Source: a virus. From it: 59,806 nt of DNA. The DNA is taken from positions 1 through 59,806 of IMG/VR virus record IMGVR_UViG_3300046171_000176; one strand, written 5' to 3'. The notes beneath the pieces were generated by a model, which searched no databases, was not told the origin of the DNA, and was given only the letters and a program-made list of their open reading frames with translations. Positions within the stretch are counted from its first letter, which is position 1, and every line of letters begins with the position of its first letter. Shown piece by piece: positions 33,601 through 41,731 of this stretch. Both the position numbers and the translations under genes were made by a program.

Positions 33601-33804
33601 TTCAACACCAGAAGCTAAGTTAAGAGGAGTAGCATTATACGCATAATTATTTCCTTTAATATTCTGAACAGCACCTACATCAGAATTTTCAGATTTAGAT
33701 ATTTGTATATTTTGTGCATCTCTATACTGGCCGTTAGGTAATAATCTATCATCAAGGTCTTTATTCATTTTACCTTGAAGAAAATTGTTTTTAATTTCTG
33801 GCAT
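30607..33804 (-). CDS. Tail nozzle/stabilization protein with cadherin-like domains (1065 aa)
   Basis: The N-terminus, EIKNNFLQGKMNKDLDDRLL and YRDAQNIQISKSENS, is characteristic of the stabilization or nozzle protein of marine podoviruses. Residues about 765-990 hold cadherin/Ig-like repeats (FTISGSNLLTGEAFEF, DYTIRIKVTDNSGNTL, and FSINASTGVLSTASSVTSGD). A C-terminal Gly-rich module follows (YWHSMCGPSYCQQEEALF). It should form the tail tip together with the 418-aa product downstream. The inserted repeats may contact the host surface. Confidence 0.65.
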   Translation of the reverse strand: MPEIKNNFLQGKMNKDLDDRLLPNGQYRDAQNIQISKSENSDVGAVQNIKGNNYAYNATPLNLASGVETIGYYKVSLTGEIFWFVTNFTGNDTVSSKDMLYATESINGIDTVCAIYYWNANQPNTPPQAIINSFRLNFSKNHPILHVNLIDNLLFWTDNYNQPRRINLRQATGQAIGTFYIDDNYLEDKISVAQYSPPSAPKVTMSAESSSDVDSLHIRDKFVKFAYRFQYENNEYSLMSPFTQTCFHPGKGKNFNNATFVADDAGMLSSADESNAVKETIVESMQNLANRIALFIDLPCNIDKSNVGACDANGILTGTSHNIDNPNPNGSISDGDILLTAKGDEYIVNGGNKTTTLTTSTSVSPSIINDTRLYFFNNVADYDDKMQIKKIQILYSESDSAALKVVETLNFNEIKSDITHRVEPISNNIGKLIYGYKYIYNSIKPIQTLPESELIRVSDVIPVKAHAQEVSGNRVIYGNFKQNRSLDTAVNKSSFLITNGDQTKFNDQYLLSSVKSNREYSVGLVLSDRYGRQSTVFLPTTSTTFVDPKTGTVTNGASSWTHSALKVTFNNTIGDPYQVDTNPLGWYSYKVVIKQSEQEYYNVYAPTIVDNIPSGNVRSWLVLHGDNVNKVPRDVTDVNTETGTQGSQTRLLPKILDLNGTQTQQSGNSFVDVISIGNKEEQGFGSNSIDDFYLNEKGPLLAELPDGYGRNNIPNTTFNNLVVLETDPFKSALDIYYETSTAGLVSHLNAAITETLGVVPASITLSASSFAEATASGNTVAAITSTDTNSNPVNTPTYSIISITDANGTNRSGAFTISGSNLLTGEAFEFTNTNTDDYTIRIKVTDNSGNTLTQDKSISVTNSNPTINVGIALTIPASTISGTAIRTITGTNGSAKTSANTNNLTFSITNGNSAGKFSINASTGVLSTASSVTSGDSYTLTIQVSDVGNATASDTLSITIGSASRTAFWRSNSGYTFASTAVDAPTLVQVYFENTSGNPAGNLPEIGDTVYDSATGIGKFDSGAATNGTGGYWHSMCGPSYCQQEEALFVFKTTNSGVVVAKQTG

Positions 33805-33810
33805 GTATTA

Positions 33811-34911
33811 TTATTTAATTGTTTTAGCTTTTCCTCTCATAACTTGTGTAAGCTCACCTATTTTTAAACTAGATAATCTTAACTTCGCGTTTCGCATTGC
33901 TGCTCTTCTTTCTCTTCTAAATCTATTTATTATATATTCTGGAAAGTTTGCTTTTGCGCTTGCAATACCATAAGTTATATATTTATATATTGCATCCTCA
34001 GCAAATTTATGCACTTTCATTTCAGCATCAGTTCCCATGCCATCAGATACATATTTTATTGTAATTACTTTTTCAGCTAAATCAGAACTAAAACCGATAC
34101 TTCCATTTGCTTCATCAATAATAAATACACCATTTTTTTGCGCAATTTCTGGTTCTAATCCAAATCTTTTACCAAACTCTATAATTCTTTCGCTGTTTCT
34201 ATCTGCATCATAACTAACATCTTCATTTGAAACTGCACCGTTTATATTTTTAACATCAAATGCTTGAAATCTTGTATCTGTAACGGGCGTGCCTGTTAGT
34301 AAACTATCATCATTATCGTATAAATAATTATAATCACTATCTTGTAATATTGATTGTGATGGTTTAGATGTATATCTAGCAGGATATATTATATGTTCAA
34401 TACCAGCTTCATCAACATGCGATATTCTAACATAATGCACATAGTCCTGTGGCATCGGCACTGATAAACTTGTGCCAACTTCTATTTCTTGTATTTTTTC
34501 AATTCTTGAAATATCATAGCTAAATTCTTGTATACCTCTTTTAGCATGAAATAATACATCACTTCTTTTTGTTGCATTTATTAATTTACCATCTCCAACA
34601 TATGCAATTATATAATTATTTATAATATCAGCCAATGGTATATATCTATAACTACCTAATTTTTGTTCCTTAAGTTTTACTATTACAATATCGCCTACTG
34701 TTCTTCCTGAACTAAATGTAATTACACCTGTGCTATTATTATATGAATATAGATCGTCATCAATTTCTGAACTATTAATAAATATTAAAAATTTACTTTT
34801 AGCTGTTGGTAACGGATCAAACGTTAATGTAAAATTTGTTTGATTAGCTGTTGCTGTAAACTTTTGACTAGTATTATAATACTGATATGCTGTTTCCGTT
34901 ATAAATGCCAT
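33811..34911 (-). CDS. Tail tubular / connector protein (366 aa)
   Basis: A 366-aa protein with beta-rich N-terminus (FTATANQTNFTLTFDPLPTA, a fibre-type domain also found in other phage proteins) and a helical C-terminus with RFRRERRAAMRNAKLRLSSL. Order (capsid, 267-aa, 248-aa, this, nozzle) fits a head-tail adaptor or tail tube component. Confidence 0.6.
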   Translation of the reverse strand: MAFITETAYQYYNTSQKFTATANQTNFTLTFDPLPTAKSKFLIFINSSEIDDDLYSYNNSTGVITFSSGRTVGDIVIVKLKEQKLGSYRYIPLADIINNYIIAYVGDGKLINATKRSDVLFHAKRGIQEFSYDISRIEKIQEIEVGTSLSVPMPQDYVHYVRISHVDEAGIEHIIYPARYTSKPSQSILQDSDYNYLYDNDDSLLTGTPVTDTRFQAFDVKNINGAVSNEDVSYDADRNSERIIEFGKRFGLEPEIAQKNGVFIIDEANGSIGFSSDLAEKVITIKYVSDGMGTDAEMKVHKFAEDAIYKYITYGIASAKANFPEYIINRFRRERRAAMRNAKLRLSSLKIGELTQVMRGKAKTIK

Positions 34912-34914
34912 TTA

Positions 34915-35661
34915 TTATGAATTTTCTAGTTGTATTGTCTTATTTTCTTCTTGAGCCGCAGCTTGCACTATTGTAGTATCAGCTATTATTAATCCAGCAT
35001 ATTTTAATATACCTAATATTAATTGGACTTTATCTGAATCATGTAAGGTAAAATCTACTTTACCACTTGTAGGTATTACATTTCCGCCTGTACTTGTTGA
35101 AAATGTTAATGCACCCGTAATAGCATTTTTTTCGTATGCCCACACTGGATCAGCAGGTGTTTTTATATATTCAATAAGTAAATTACCTAATGTCCAACTA
35201 CCATCTGATAATGCCGGTTCTACTATAATATCTGTAGCTCTCTGATAATATACAGGAAATGATGTTGTAGGTTTTGTTAAAGGAGAAGATAATAAATAAG
35301 ATAAACTTTTTTTATTTACTTTTTCTAATTGAATAGTTTTATTAGTTATACTAATATTTATAGTTTTATATAAATCAGTAGGTAAAGTACCAATACCGTT
35401 TGTTAAAGTAATATCAGATTGTGCAAAAAAGGGATCTATTTTTTGTTCAATTTTTTCTGGTATATCTCCATAATCTTCTACAGCTCTTCCAGCATTGTGC
35501 TTTATAACTGCTCGATTATAATCGTAAAAATGTTGGTCTAGTATATCAAGTTGAACTTGAGAACCTATTTTATTAAATTCTTCAGGTGTTAAAAAACCTC
35601 TCGATTCTTTATTTAATATTGATAATACTGTTTTGTATACTGTATCAACTGATATTGCCAT
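34915..35661 (-). CDS. Head-tail connector protein (248 aa)
   Basis: A 248-aa protein starting VDTVYKTVLSILNKESRGFL TPEEFNK, typical of a connector family between capsid and nozzle genes in marine podoviruses. It probably binds the portal and passes DNA to the tail. The upstream gap holds a UACG hairpin that may set its level. Confidence 0.6.
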   Translation of the reverse strand: MAISVDTVYKTVLSILNKESRGFLTPEEFNKIGSQVQLDILDQHFYDYNRAVIKHNAGRAVEDYGDIPEKIEQKIDPFFAQSDITLTNGIGTLPTDLYKTINISITNKTIQLEKVNKKSLSYLLSSPLTKPTTSFPVYYQRATDIIVEPALSDGSWTLGNLLIEYIKTPADPVWAYEKNAITGALTFSTSTGGNVIPTSGKVDFTLHDSDKVQLILGILKYAGLIIADTTIVQAAAQEENKTIQLENS

Positions 35662-35681
35662 AATTTTAATTTATATAATGA

Positions 35682-35703
35682 TTAAGCCGCCGTAGCGGCT
35701 CAA
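35682..35703 (-). terminator. UACG-tetraloop hairpin between virion genes
   Basis: On the - strand, UUGAGCCGC-UACG-GCGGCUUAA folds into a 9-bp stem (one G.U) capped by the very stable C(UACG)G loop. It sits between the 267-aa and 248-aa genes and has no strong U-run. It is more likely an RNA-stability or processing element than a full terminator. Confidence 0.65.
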
Positions 35704-35714
35704 CCACTACTGAC

Positions 35715-36518
35715 TTATTTTAGTCTTTTTTCAATTGTTTGATAAATTTCAATACCTTCATCAGTTTTAAACCATGCAGCTAATGCTGAATACGGGTTTT
35801 CATCAAATGGTACTGTAAATAACTTTCTATCGCTACTTGCCCACTTAAATGTTCTTTGATCTTGCGAAAGTATAATTAATCCATTTTCAACTGCTTTGAT
35901 TCCTAAATTTCTAACATTGATGTTATCATCATTCGCTAGTTCTAAAAATAAAGCTGGATTTTGTTTAGCCATAATAAGCAAGTCTCTTTTTAACTCTTTA
36001 GATGTCATTTTTGAAACTTTACTGCCAACTTCAGTTCTTACGATTGCTTCAGCGTGTTCAATATCCATTTCCATTGCTGCTGTTAATGCTTCAAATTCTA
36101 AACTTATTATATCCAAATCATCTGCTGCAACAGCTTCTGTGTCAAGCTCTGCATATGAATGATTTTTTTCTGGATGATAATTTGAAAGAATTTGTTGTAA
36201 AACTGTTTTTTCTTTTGGTACATTTAAAACGCCGTCTCTAAATACAATATGGTCAAGTCTTACTTCACCTTTAAATTCGTCTACAAATGGTGTTTTTTGA
36301 TTTAGTGTATATTTGATTTCTCTTTCATACCCTTTTTCTTCGTCGTACCACATTATTCCTTTTGACTTTAATATATATACAATAGGTTGTTTATCACCTA
36401 ATAAATAATATTGTCTGTCTTTTCTTTCCCAAGTATTTTTAACTACTTGTTCTTTTTTTGGTGGAGCAACCATTATAGGTTCTTCAGCAGCCACCACTGC
36501 TTTTTGTTTTTTTGCCAT
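35715..36518 (-). CDS. Virion-associated protein after the capsid gene (267 aa)
   Basis: A 267-aa protein. A Lys/Ala-rich N-terminus is followed by WERKDRQYYLLGDKQPIVYI and RLDHIVFRDGVLNVPKEKT; the C-terminal half is helical. The family is common downstream of the capsid gene in marine phages; a structural role is likely, details unknown. It is bracketed by two UNCG hairpins. Confidence 0.55.
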   Translation of the reverse strand: MAKKQKAVVAAEEPIMVAPPKKEQVVKNTWERKDRQYYLLGDKQPIVYILKSKGIMWYDEEKGYEREIKYTLNQKTPFVDEFKGEVRLDHIVFRDGVLNVPKEKTVLQQILSNYHPEKNHSYAELDTEAVAADDLDIISLEFEALTAAMEMDIEHAEAIVRTEVGSKVSKMTSKELKRDLLIMAKQNPALFLELANDDNINVRNLGIKAVENGLIILSQDQRTFKWASSDRKLFTVPFDENPYSALAAWFKTDEGIEIYQTIEKRLK

Positions 36519-36545
36519 GATATAATAAAATAAAAATGTTAAAAT

Positions 36546-36577
36546 AAAGGGCTGGACGCCGAAGCGCCCAATCCTTT
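36546..36577 (-). terminator. UUCG hairpin after the capsid gene, terminator-like
   Basis: On the - strand, AAAGG ... GGGCGC-UUCG-GCGUCC ... CCUUU forms a two-part stem with a C(UUCG)G tetraloop, followed by UUUAUUUU. It lies directly after the major capsid gene stop. It could end part of the transcripts so that capsid mRNA exceeds downstream mRNA. Confidence 0.7.
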
Positions 36578-36585
36578 AATAAATA

Positions 36586-38007
36586 TTACTTGAACAATAC
36601 AAAGTTGTTAGCAGCTTGAGTAACTAAACATCTTTCTGATAAATAATGAACATTCATTAAGTCATCACCTGATGTAGATGCTCCGCCTACTGAACCAGTA
36701 ATCCAAGATTTCATTTTTCTGTCATCTGCTTCAGAAGCTCTATATCTTACGTGTAAGAAAGGTCTTCTAATGTTAGATCCTAATACTTGATCGTAAACAG
36801 ATGAAGTTCCAGCTGGTACTAAAACACCTTTAATGTCTGCAAATAATCCTCTTGTAGACTTGTTGTTTAAGTATTTCCAGTCAGTTTTATAAAAGTCATA
36901 AGATCCTCTTCTAAATCCAGAAAAACCTAAATTTAAAGCCATATCTTGTGAATTTTCAAATACACCAAAAGATGTACCTCCACTAAAGTTTGCATTTACT
37001 GCACCAAGACCGTCATCTAAAATTAGATTTGAGCTTCTATCTAAGAATAACATATTTTCTTCAATAGACCCTTGTTTGTCTAATTCTTTTAAGATTAAAT
37101 CAAAGTCAGCAATTACATCACTAGCCGCATCGAAAGCGTTAGTAGCTACGATACCTCTATTTTCTAATGCAGAGAATAAACCTTCAGTTCCTGAGTTAGC
37201 TCCTAGGATTGAATCAACACCACCAGCTGAAGTAGATTTTTCTGCTTCAATCATTGATGTTTCTAAATAATCTTCGAATCTTACTCTTGTATCACCTTCA
37301 GCTTTTAAATACCATAAGTATCCATTTTGTCCGCCTTCACCAGAAACTTCAACCCAACCGATTTGAGCAGCATCAGAACCAGAGATTTGAAATTTATCTT
37401 TTAAAATAATTGGTTTATTAGTAAAAGACTCAAATTCTGGAGTAACTGAACCGTCCATAGCAGGTTGACCTTTCTTAAATTCAGAACCATAAACAAAGAA
37501 TGAACATGTATTTGATCCATTGTCGTCTGCTGTATCAAATCCTGAGACAGCACCCACTGTAGCAGCTCCTGTATAAGGAATTACTGTTAAAGTAGTGTTG
37601 TCACCAGCGATAGCTGATACATAACATTTGATAATAGTTGGAGCAGTTTGATTATCAGATAATACAATTGTTTGACCAACTCTTACAGCGTGAGTACCAC
37701 TACTTGCGATAGTAATAACACCTGCATTTGTAATAGACGCACCTTCATAAGCTAAGTGTAGTCTTCCTTGCTCAGACCAAATAACTTGATCAGAAGCCAT
37801 AGGCATTTCTGCCCCGACCATTCTTAAAAATGAAGATACAGATCTATTTCCATATTTTTCCACTTCTTCAGCATATAGCTCTGGTAAATATTGTTGTGAC
37901 CAGTTGCTACCACTTGCTCCGTGGAAATTTAAATAGTTTGATGCCAATACTGATTTACTCGCGTAAGGAGTAAGATCAGTAGGCAATGAAAATGTTGCTG
38001 TTGCCAT
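36586..38007 (-). CDS. Major capsid protein
   Basis: A 473-aa protein, MATATFSLPTDLTPYASKSV start, with YLPELYAEEVEKYGNRSVSS and RRPFLHVRYRASEADDRKMK. It follows portal and scaffold genes and precedes connector genes; size and context fit a HK97-fold major capsid protein. Its codon use is the least biased toward rare forms and it is followed by a strong hairpin, consistent with high expression. Confidence 0.8.
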   Translation of the reverse strand: MATATFSLPTDLTPYASKSVLASNYLNFHGASGSNWSQQYLPELYAEEVEKYGNRSVSSFLRMVGAEMPMASDQVIWSEQGRLHLAYEGASITNAGVITIASSGTHAVRVGQTIVLSDNQTAPTIIKCYVSAIAGDNTTLTVIPYTGAATVGAVSGFDTADDNGSNTCSFFVYGSEFKKGQPAMDGSVTPEFESFTNKPIILKDKFQISGSDAAQIGWVEVSGEGGQNGYLWYLKAEGDTRVRFEDYLETSMIEAEKSTSAGGVDSILGANSGTEGLFSALENRGIVATNAFDAASDVIADFDLILKELDKQGSIEENMLFLDRSSNLILDDGLGAVNANFSGGTSFGVFENSQDMALNLGFSGFRRGSYDFYKTDWKYLNNKSTRGLFADIKGVLVPAGTSSVYDQVLGSNIRRPFLHVRYRASEADDRKMKSWITGSVGGASTSGDDLMNVHYLSERCLVTQAANNFVLFK

Positions 38008-38027
38008 TTTAAATTAATTTTTTAGTT

Positions 38028-39284
38028 TTAATAATTTTTCAGTTTTAATTTTAGCTTTGAATTACTATCACCACTTATCGTTCTAACTTTAACTCCGCCT
38101 GCTTCAATATAACCGTCTGCAGTTTTTCTAGGATCCATATTAATGTTCTTAGCTTCTGCAGTCATTTGTTTTATTGCGTCGGCTTTGCCTTGCTCATAAA
38201 AATGATTTGCTAGTGCATCAGGGTTAGAAGCAGCAAATAAAGATTTATGAAATCCTTGTGCGTTAGTGAGCATTTTATCTTCATTAACATATTTATTAAA
38301 AACATTTAATAAATCACTTTGGGTTTCTTTTACTTTATTAGCATCACTTACATTGAATCTAAATTTTTTGTCTCCAACTTTGAAATTAAAACCTTTAAAA
38401 TCATTATTAAAAACTTTATTAGTTTCATTTTGAAAATGTGATGTCTGCTTCTGAAGTAACTCTTCAGCTTGTTTTTGCTCATTATTATAACGATTGAAAA
38501 AATCTATTGCTTTTTGCTGCTCAGGAGCTAACTTGGAACCCAACTTGACTTCTTTGTAATATTGATCCTTGAGCCCTGTCAAAAAGTCTTTAGCATTTGC
38601 AACCGCTTCTTTATGAGCTAATTTTTTTCTTTTTATTGTTCTTTCCTCATCTATTTCTTCGTCAAATGAAAATTCATCTTCCATAAGAAATTGTATTTCA
38701 TCATAACTTAAATGAGGTTTTGTTTGCTTATAATATTCTGTTAACAATGTGTTATCATCAACATTTGAATAGTCTGCGTTTAATCGAGTATAGTCCTCTA
38801 AACTACCGCCCGTTTCTTCCATAAACTTAATTAAGTCCTGGATATTTTCTGGTAGATTTAATTCTTCTTTAACTTCTTTTTCTTCAATTTGTTCAACCGG
38901 CTCTTCTTTTTGTTCTGCAACCACTGCAGCCTCGTCATTACTGGTTTCTTGCTCATCCGTTATTTCTTCTAATATCGGCGTTTCTTTATCCCGCACATTC
39001 TCATTGCTGATTTCTTCTCCGGTAGATTCTTCAGTTTTTTCTTCGACGTCTTGTTTTTGAACTTTTCCGCTAGTTTCGGATTCGTTGCGTACAAGAACCT
39101 CATCTGTGCTTTGCTCTGAAACGGCATCTTTTTCTTGTTTTTGTTCGTTAATTTTGTTTAAATCTAATTTGTACATTCCATCTTCTTTAGTGGATATACC
39201 GGCATTTTCTAATACCGTTTCTTCTTTTTCGGCCATAGACTTTGGTTGTTCGTCTACAGCTGAAACTTTAATGTCTTCTGCCAT
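38028..39284 (-). CDS. Capsid scaffold-like protein
   Basis: A 418-aa, strongly acidic protein. The first 150 residues are Glu/Lys-rich and disordered (EEKTEESTGEEISNENVRD). The C-terminal 200 are helical with charged heptads. This is typical of scaffolding proteins, encoded between portal and capsid genes, that guide head assembly and then leave. No protease domain is visible. Confidence 0.7.
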   Translation of the reverse strand: MAEDIKVSAVDEQPKSMAEKEETVLENAGISTKEDGMYKLDLNKINEQKQEKDAVSEQSTDEVLVRNESETSGKVQKQDVEEKTEESTGEEISNENVRDKETPILEEITDEQETSNDEAAVVAEQKEEPVEQIEEKEVKEELNLPENIQDLIKFMEETGGSLEDYTRLNADYSNVDDNTLLTEYYKQTKPHLSYDEIQFLMEDEFSFDEEIDEERTIKRKKLAHKEAVANAKDFLTGLKDQYYKEVKLGSKLAPEQQKAIDFFNRYNNEQKQAEELLQKQTSHFQNETNKVFNNDFKGFNFKVGDKKFRFNVSDANKVKETQSDLLNVFNKYVNEDKMLTNAQGFHKSLFAASNPDALANHFYEQGKADAIKQMTAEAKNINMDPRKTADGYIEAGGVKVRTISGDSNSKLKLKLKNY

Positions 39285-39313
39285 AATAAAATATTATATA
39301 ATTGTTTAAAAAT

Positions 39314-41731
39314 TTATCTTGGTTCAAATTGTTCTAAACCAAATCCACCTAATGTATCAAACCCTGCAGATTCAAAGTTTTTTGGTGGCTTACCAGATTT
39401 TCTCTGGTCTATTAATTCACTTTGTTGTGAAGCTTGTATTTTTGTTCTTTCGTCTTTACGATCTTCTTTATACTTCTCTTTATTTTTAATTACATCTGCT
39501 TCAGCTGTTTTAAGCTGCATATTCAATTCAAATTCAAATTGCATTAATTCTTTTTTAATTTGAGCTTCTCTTTCTAATTTTGCAATATCAAATTGATTTT
39601 GTGCTTGTGCAATTTGTACTTTACTTTCTGCAATACCTTGTTGTTTTTGTATATCAGCTGCCGCTGCTGCTTGAGATGCTTGTGCGTTAGATTGTGATTG
39701 AGCTTGAATATTTTCCATTTGCATTTGTCTATCGTTACTAAACTTTTGCTTTCTTCTTAATTTCAATAATTGATTAGCTAATTTAAGATTTTTAATTTCT
39801 CTTATATCAATAGCGTCTTCTAAATTTATTTGTTGTTGTTGAAGAGCCATTTGAATATTATTTTCAAGTAATTGTTTTTCTTCTTCGTCTGGTGCTAATT
39901 CTAAAAATATACCAAAATCATGTAAATGAAGATCATATAATTCTTCAAGCGTACCTATATTAAATTTACCTAAAGACTGTATAAATGATTTTTTAGTATT
40001 ACTATATTCTAAAACATCAGATATTCTTAAAGAAACTGCTTCAGCTGTTTTTAATGTTAAATATAAACTAGCTTGTAATATATGCCTTGTAGCTGTGTTA
40101 CTATTAGCCGCTGCTAATTTTTGTAAACCAACTAGTGCATTTTTATCCGGTGTACTCCCATCTCTTGCTTCATTCAATCCTGTTACATCTCTCATCATTT
40201 GTAAATAATAATTGTAACTATTAATTAAACTTGCAATTTTCGCATTACCTCCACCTGCTCTTAATTCTTGAATAGGTACTCTTCCATTATTAAATTCACC
40301 GTCTTGTGTCATTGATCTACCAATAACAGAACCTGTTTGGAAATACATATTCAACGCTTCTTGTGGATTATAATTTGTTCCATTACCTAAATCCACTTCA
40401 GCAATACCATCCGCATCTAAGAATACTCCGTCGGGAACCATTCTTGAGAGTACTTGTTGTAATTTAAGATGCGTTATTTGAATCATGTCTGCGAACGACG
40501 TCATTCTTCCGACTAATGATTCAGGCTTACCTTTATATATTCTTGGTGCTACAATATTATAACTCATTGCAACTTTAGTTATATCAGATTTTGGACGTGT
40601 CATATTAATACATTTTTTCCATTCTAATATATTTTCATGTCCAATAATTTTAGCACCTTGATACAATACTTCAATTGATCTATTTACTTTTTCAAATCTT
40701 GATCTTGCGTCTTTTGGCGGGTTAAATTGATCTGTTTTTTCAATTGCTTTTTCCGCTCCTGATGCTGTTTGCTTTATTTTATAAACTTGATTTTCAAAAG
40801 TTTTATATTCAAAATATAATACATATACATAATTTTTATCTTCAGCGTCTGAAGTTGTATATGATTTATTATATAATTTTAAATTACCGCCTTTACCTTC
40901 TATTTCTTTTATATCTTCTTCTGTAAGTTCAGGATAACGTTTTTTAAGTTCAATTAAACTTACTCTTCTCACTTCACCTACATAATATATATCATCAAAA
41001 TATGGTGATTCAGTATATGAATAAACTAAATCCGAAGGATCTACATATTCTAATTTAATACCTTCAGCAGTATTAAAACTATTTTTAATAGCTGCAATAC
41101 CTAAAACAGTTATATCATAATCTAATCTTTTCTTTAATAAATGATATTTATTTAAATCAAATACGTTAGTTAAAGCTTGTTCTTGTGCAATTTCAGTTGA
41201 TTGTTTGTAACTTAATTGCATGTGCAATGACAATTCTTGATCGTTTTCTGGTAAATTTTTAGGATCAGTTTTAAAAGTATTTACACCAACTGCTTGTTGT
41301 ATTCTAGCTTTAAAATCTCTAGCATACATATCGCTCATCATATTTTCTACATATTTAGTTCTTTTTTGTGTAGAAATATCATCAACTGAATATGCTTTTA
41401 TATCATATGTTCTTTCGCCAATACCATTCACAACTATATCTACAAACTTAGGTATAATGGGTACTGGCTTCCAATCTAAATTTAAATATGATAAATCACC
41501 ATTAATAGACAACTCATCCTTATACTTTTGTATACTTTGTTCACCTCTTGCATATAGTCTTAATCTGTGAAAATTATCTCTATTTGCAAAGTAACGCGTA
41601 CTTCCAGAGTCTTTCTTGAACCATTCAGATTCAATAGCTTTTGCAACCTGCATTCCATATTCGTAAGATGACTTCTCTACGTCTGGTACAGCTTGACTCG
41701 GAAAAATACCTTTTGTTATTACTTTCGCCAT
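39314..41731 (-). CDS. Portal protein
   Basis: An 805-aa protein, long for portals but usual for this phage group. Features: FVDIVVNGIGERTYDIKAYS (about 88-107), YDITVLGIAAIKNSFNTAEG (about 205-225), GRMTSFADMIQITHLKLQQV and DVTGLNEARDGSTPDKNALV (about 510-530). The last 200 residues are Gln-rich coiled coil. It forms the dodecameric DNA port and lies directly after terminase. Confidence 0.8.
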   Translation of the reverse strand: MAKVITKGIFPSQAVPDVEKSSYEYGMQVAKAIESEWFKKDSGSTRYFANRDNFHRLRLYARGEQSIQKYKDELSINGDLSYLNLDWKPVPIIPKFVDIVVNGIGERTYDIKAYSVDDISTQKRTKYVENMMSDMYARDFKARIQQAVGVNTFKTDPKNLPENDQELSLHMQLSYKQSTEIAQEQALTNVFDLNKYHLLKKRLDYDITVLGIAAIKNSFNTAEGIKLEYVDPSDLVYSYTESPYFDDIYYVGEVRRVSLIELKKRYPELTEEDIKEIEGKGGNLKLYNKSYTTSDAEDKNYVYVLYFEYKTFENQVYKIKQTASGAEKAIEKTDQFNPPKDARSRFEKVNRSIEVLYQGAKIIGHENILEWKKCINMTRPKSDITKVAMSYNIVAPRIYKGKPESLVGRMTSFADMIQITHLKLQQVLSRMVPDGVFLDADGIAEVDLGNGTNYNPQEALNMYFQTGSVIGRSMTQDGEFNNGRVPIQELRAGGGNAKIASLINSYNYYLQMMRDVTGLNEARDGSTPDKNALVGLQKLAAANSNTATRHILQASLYLTLKTAEAVSLRISDVLEYSNTKKSFIQSLGKFNIGTLEELYDLHLHDFGIFLELAPDEEEKQLLENNIQMALQQQQINLEDAIDIREIKNLKLANQLLKLRRKQKFSNDRQMQMENIQAQSQSNAQASQAAAAADIQKQQGIAESKVQIAQAQNQFDIAKLEREAQIKKELMQFEFELNMQLKTAEADVIKNKEKYKEDRKDERTKIQASQQSELIDQRKSGKPPKNFESAGFDTLGGFGLEQFEPR

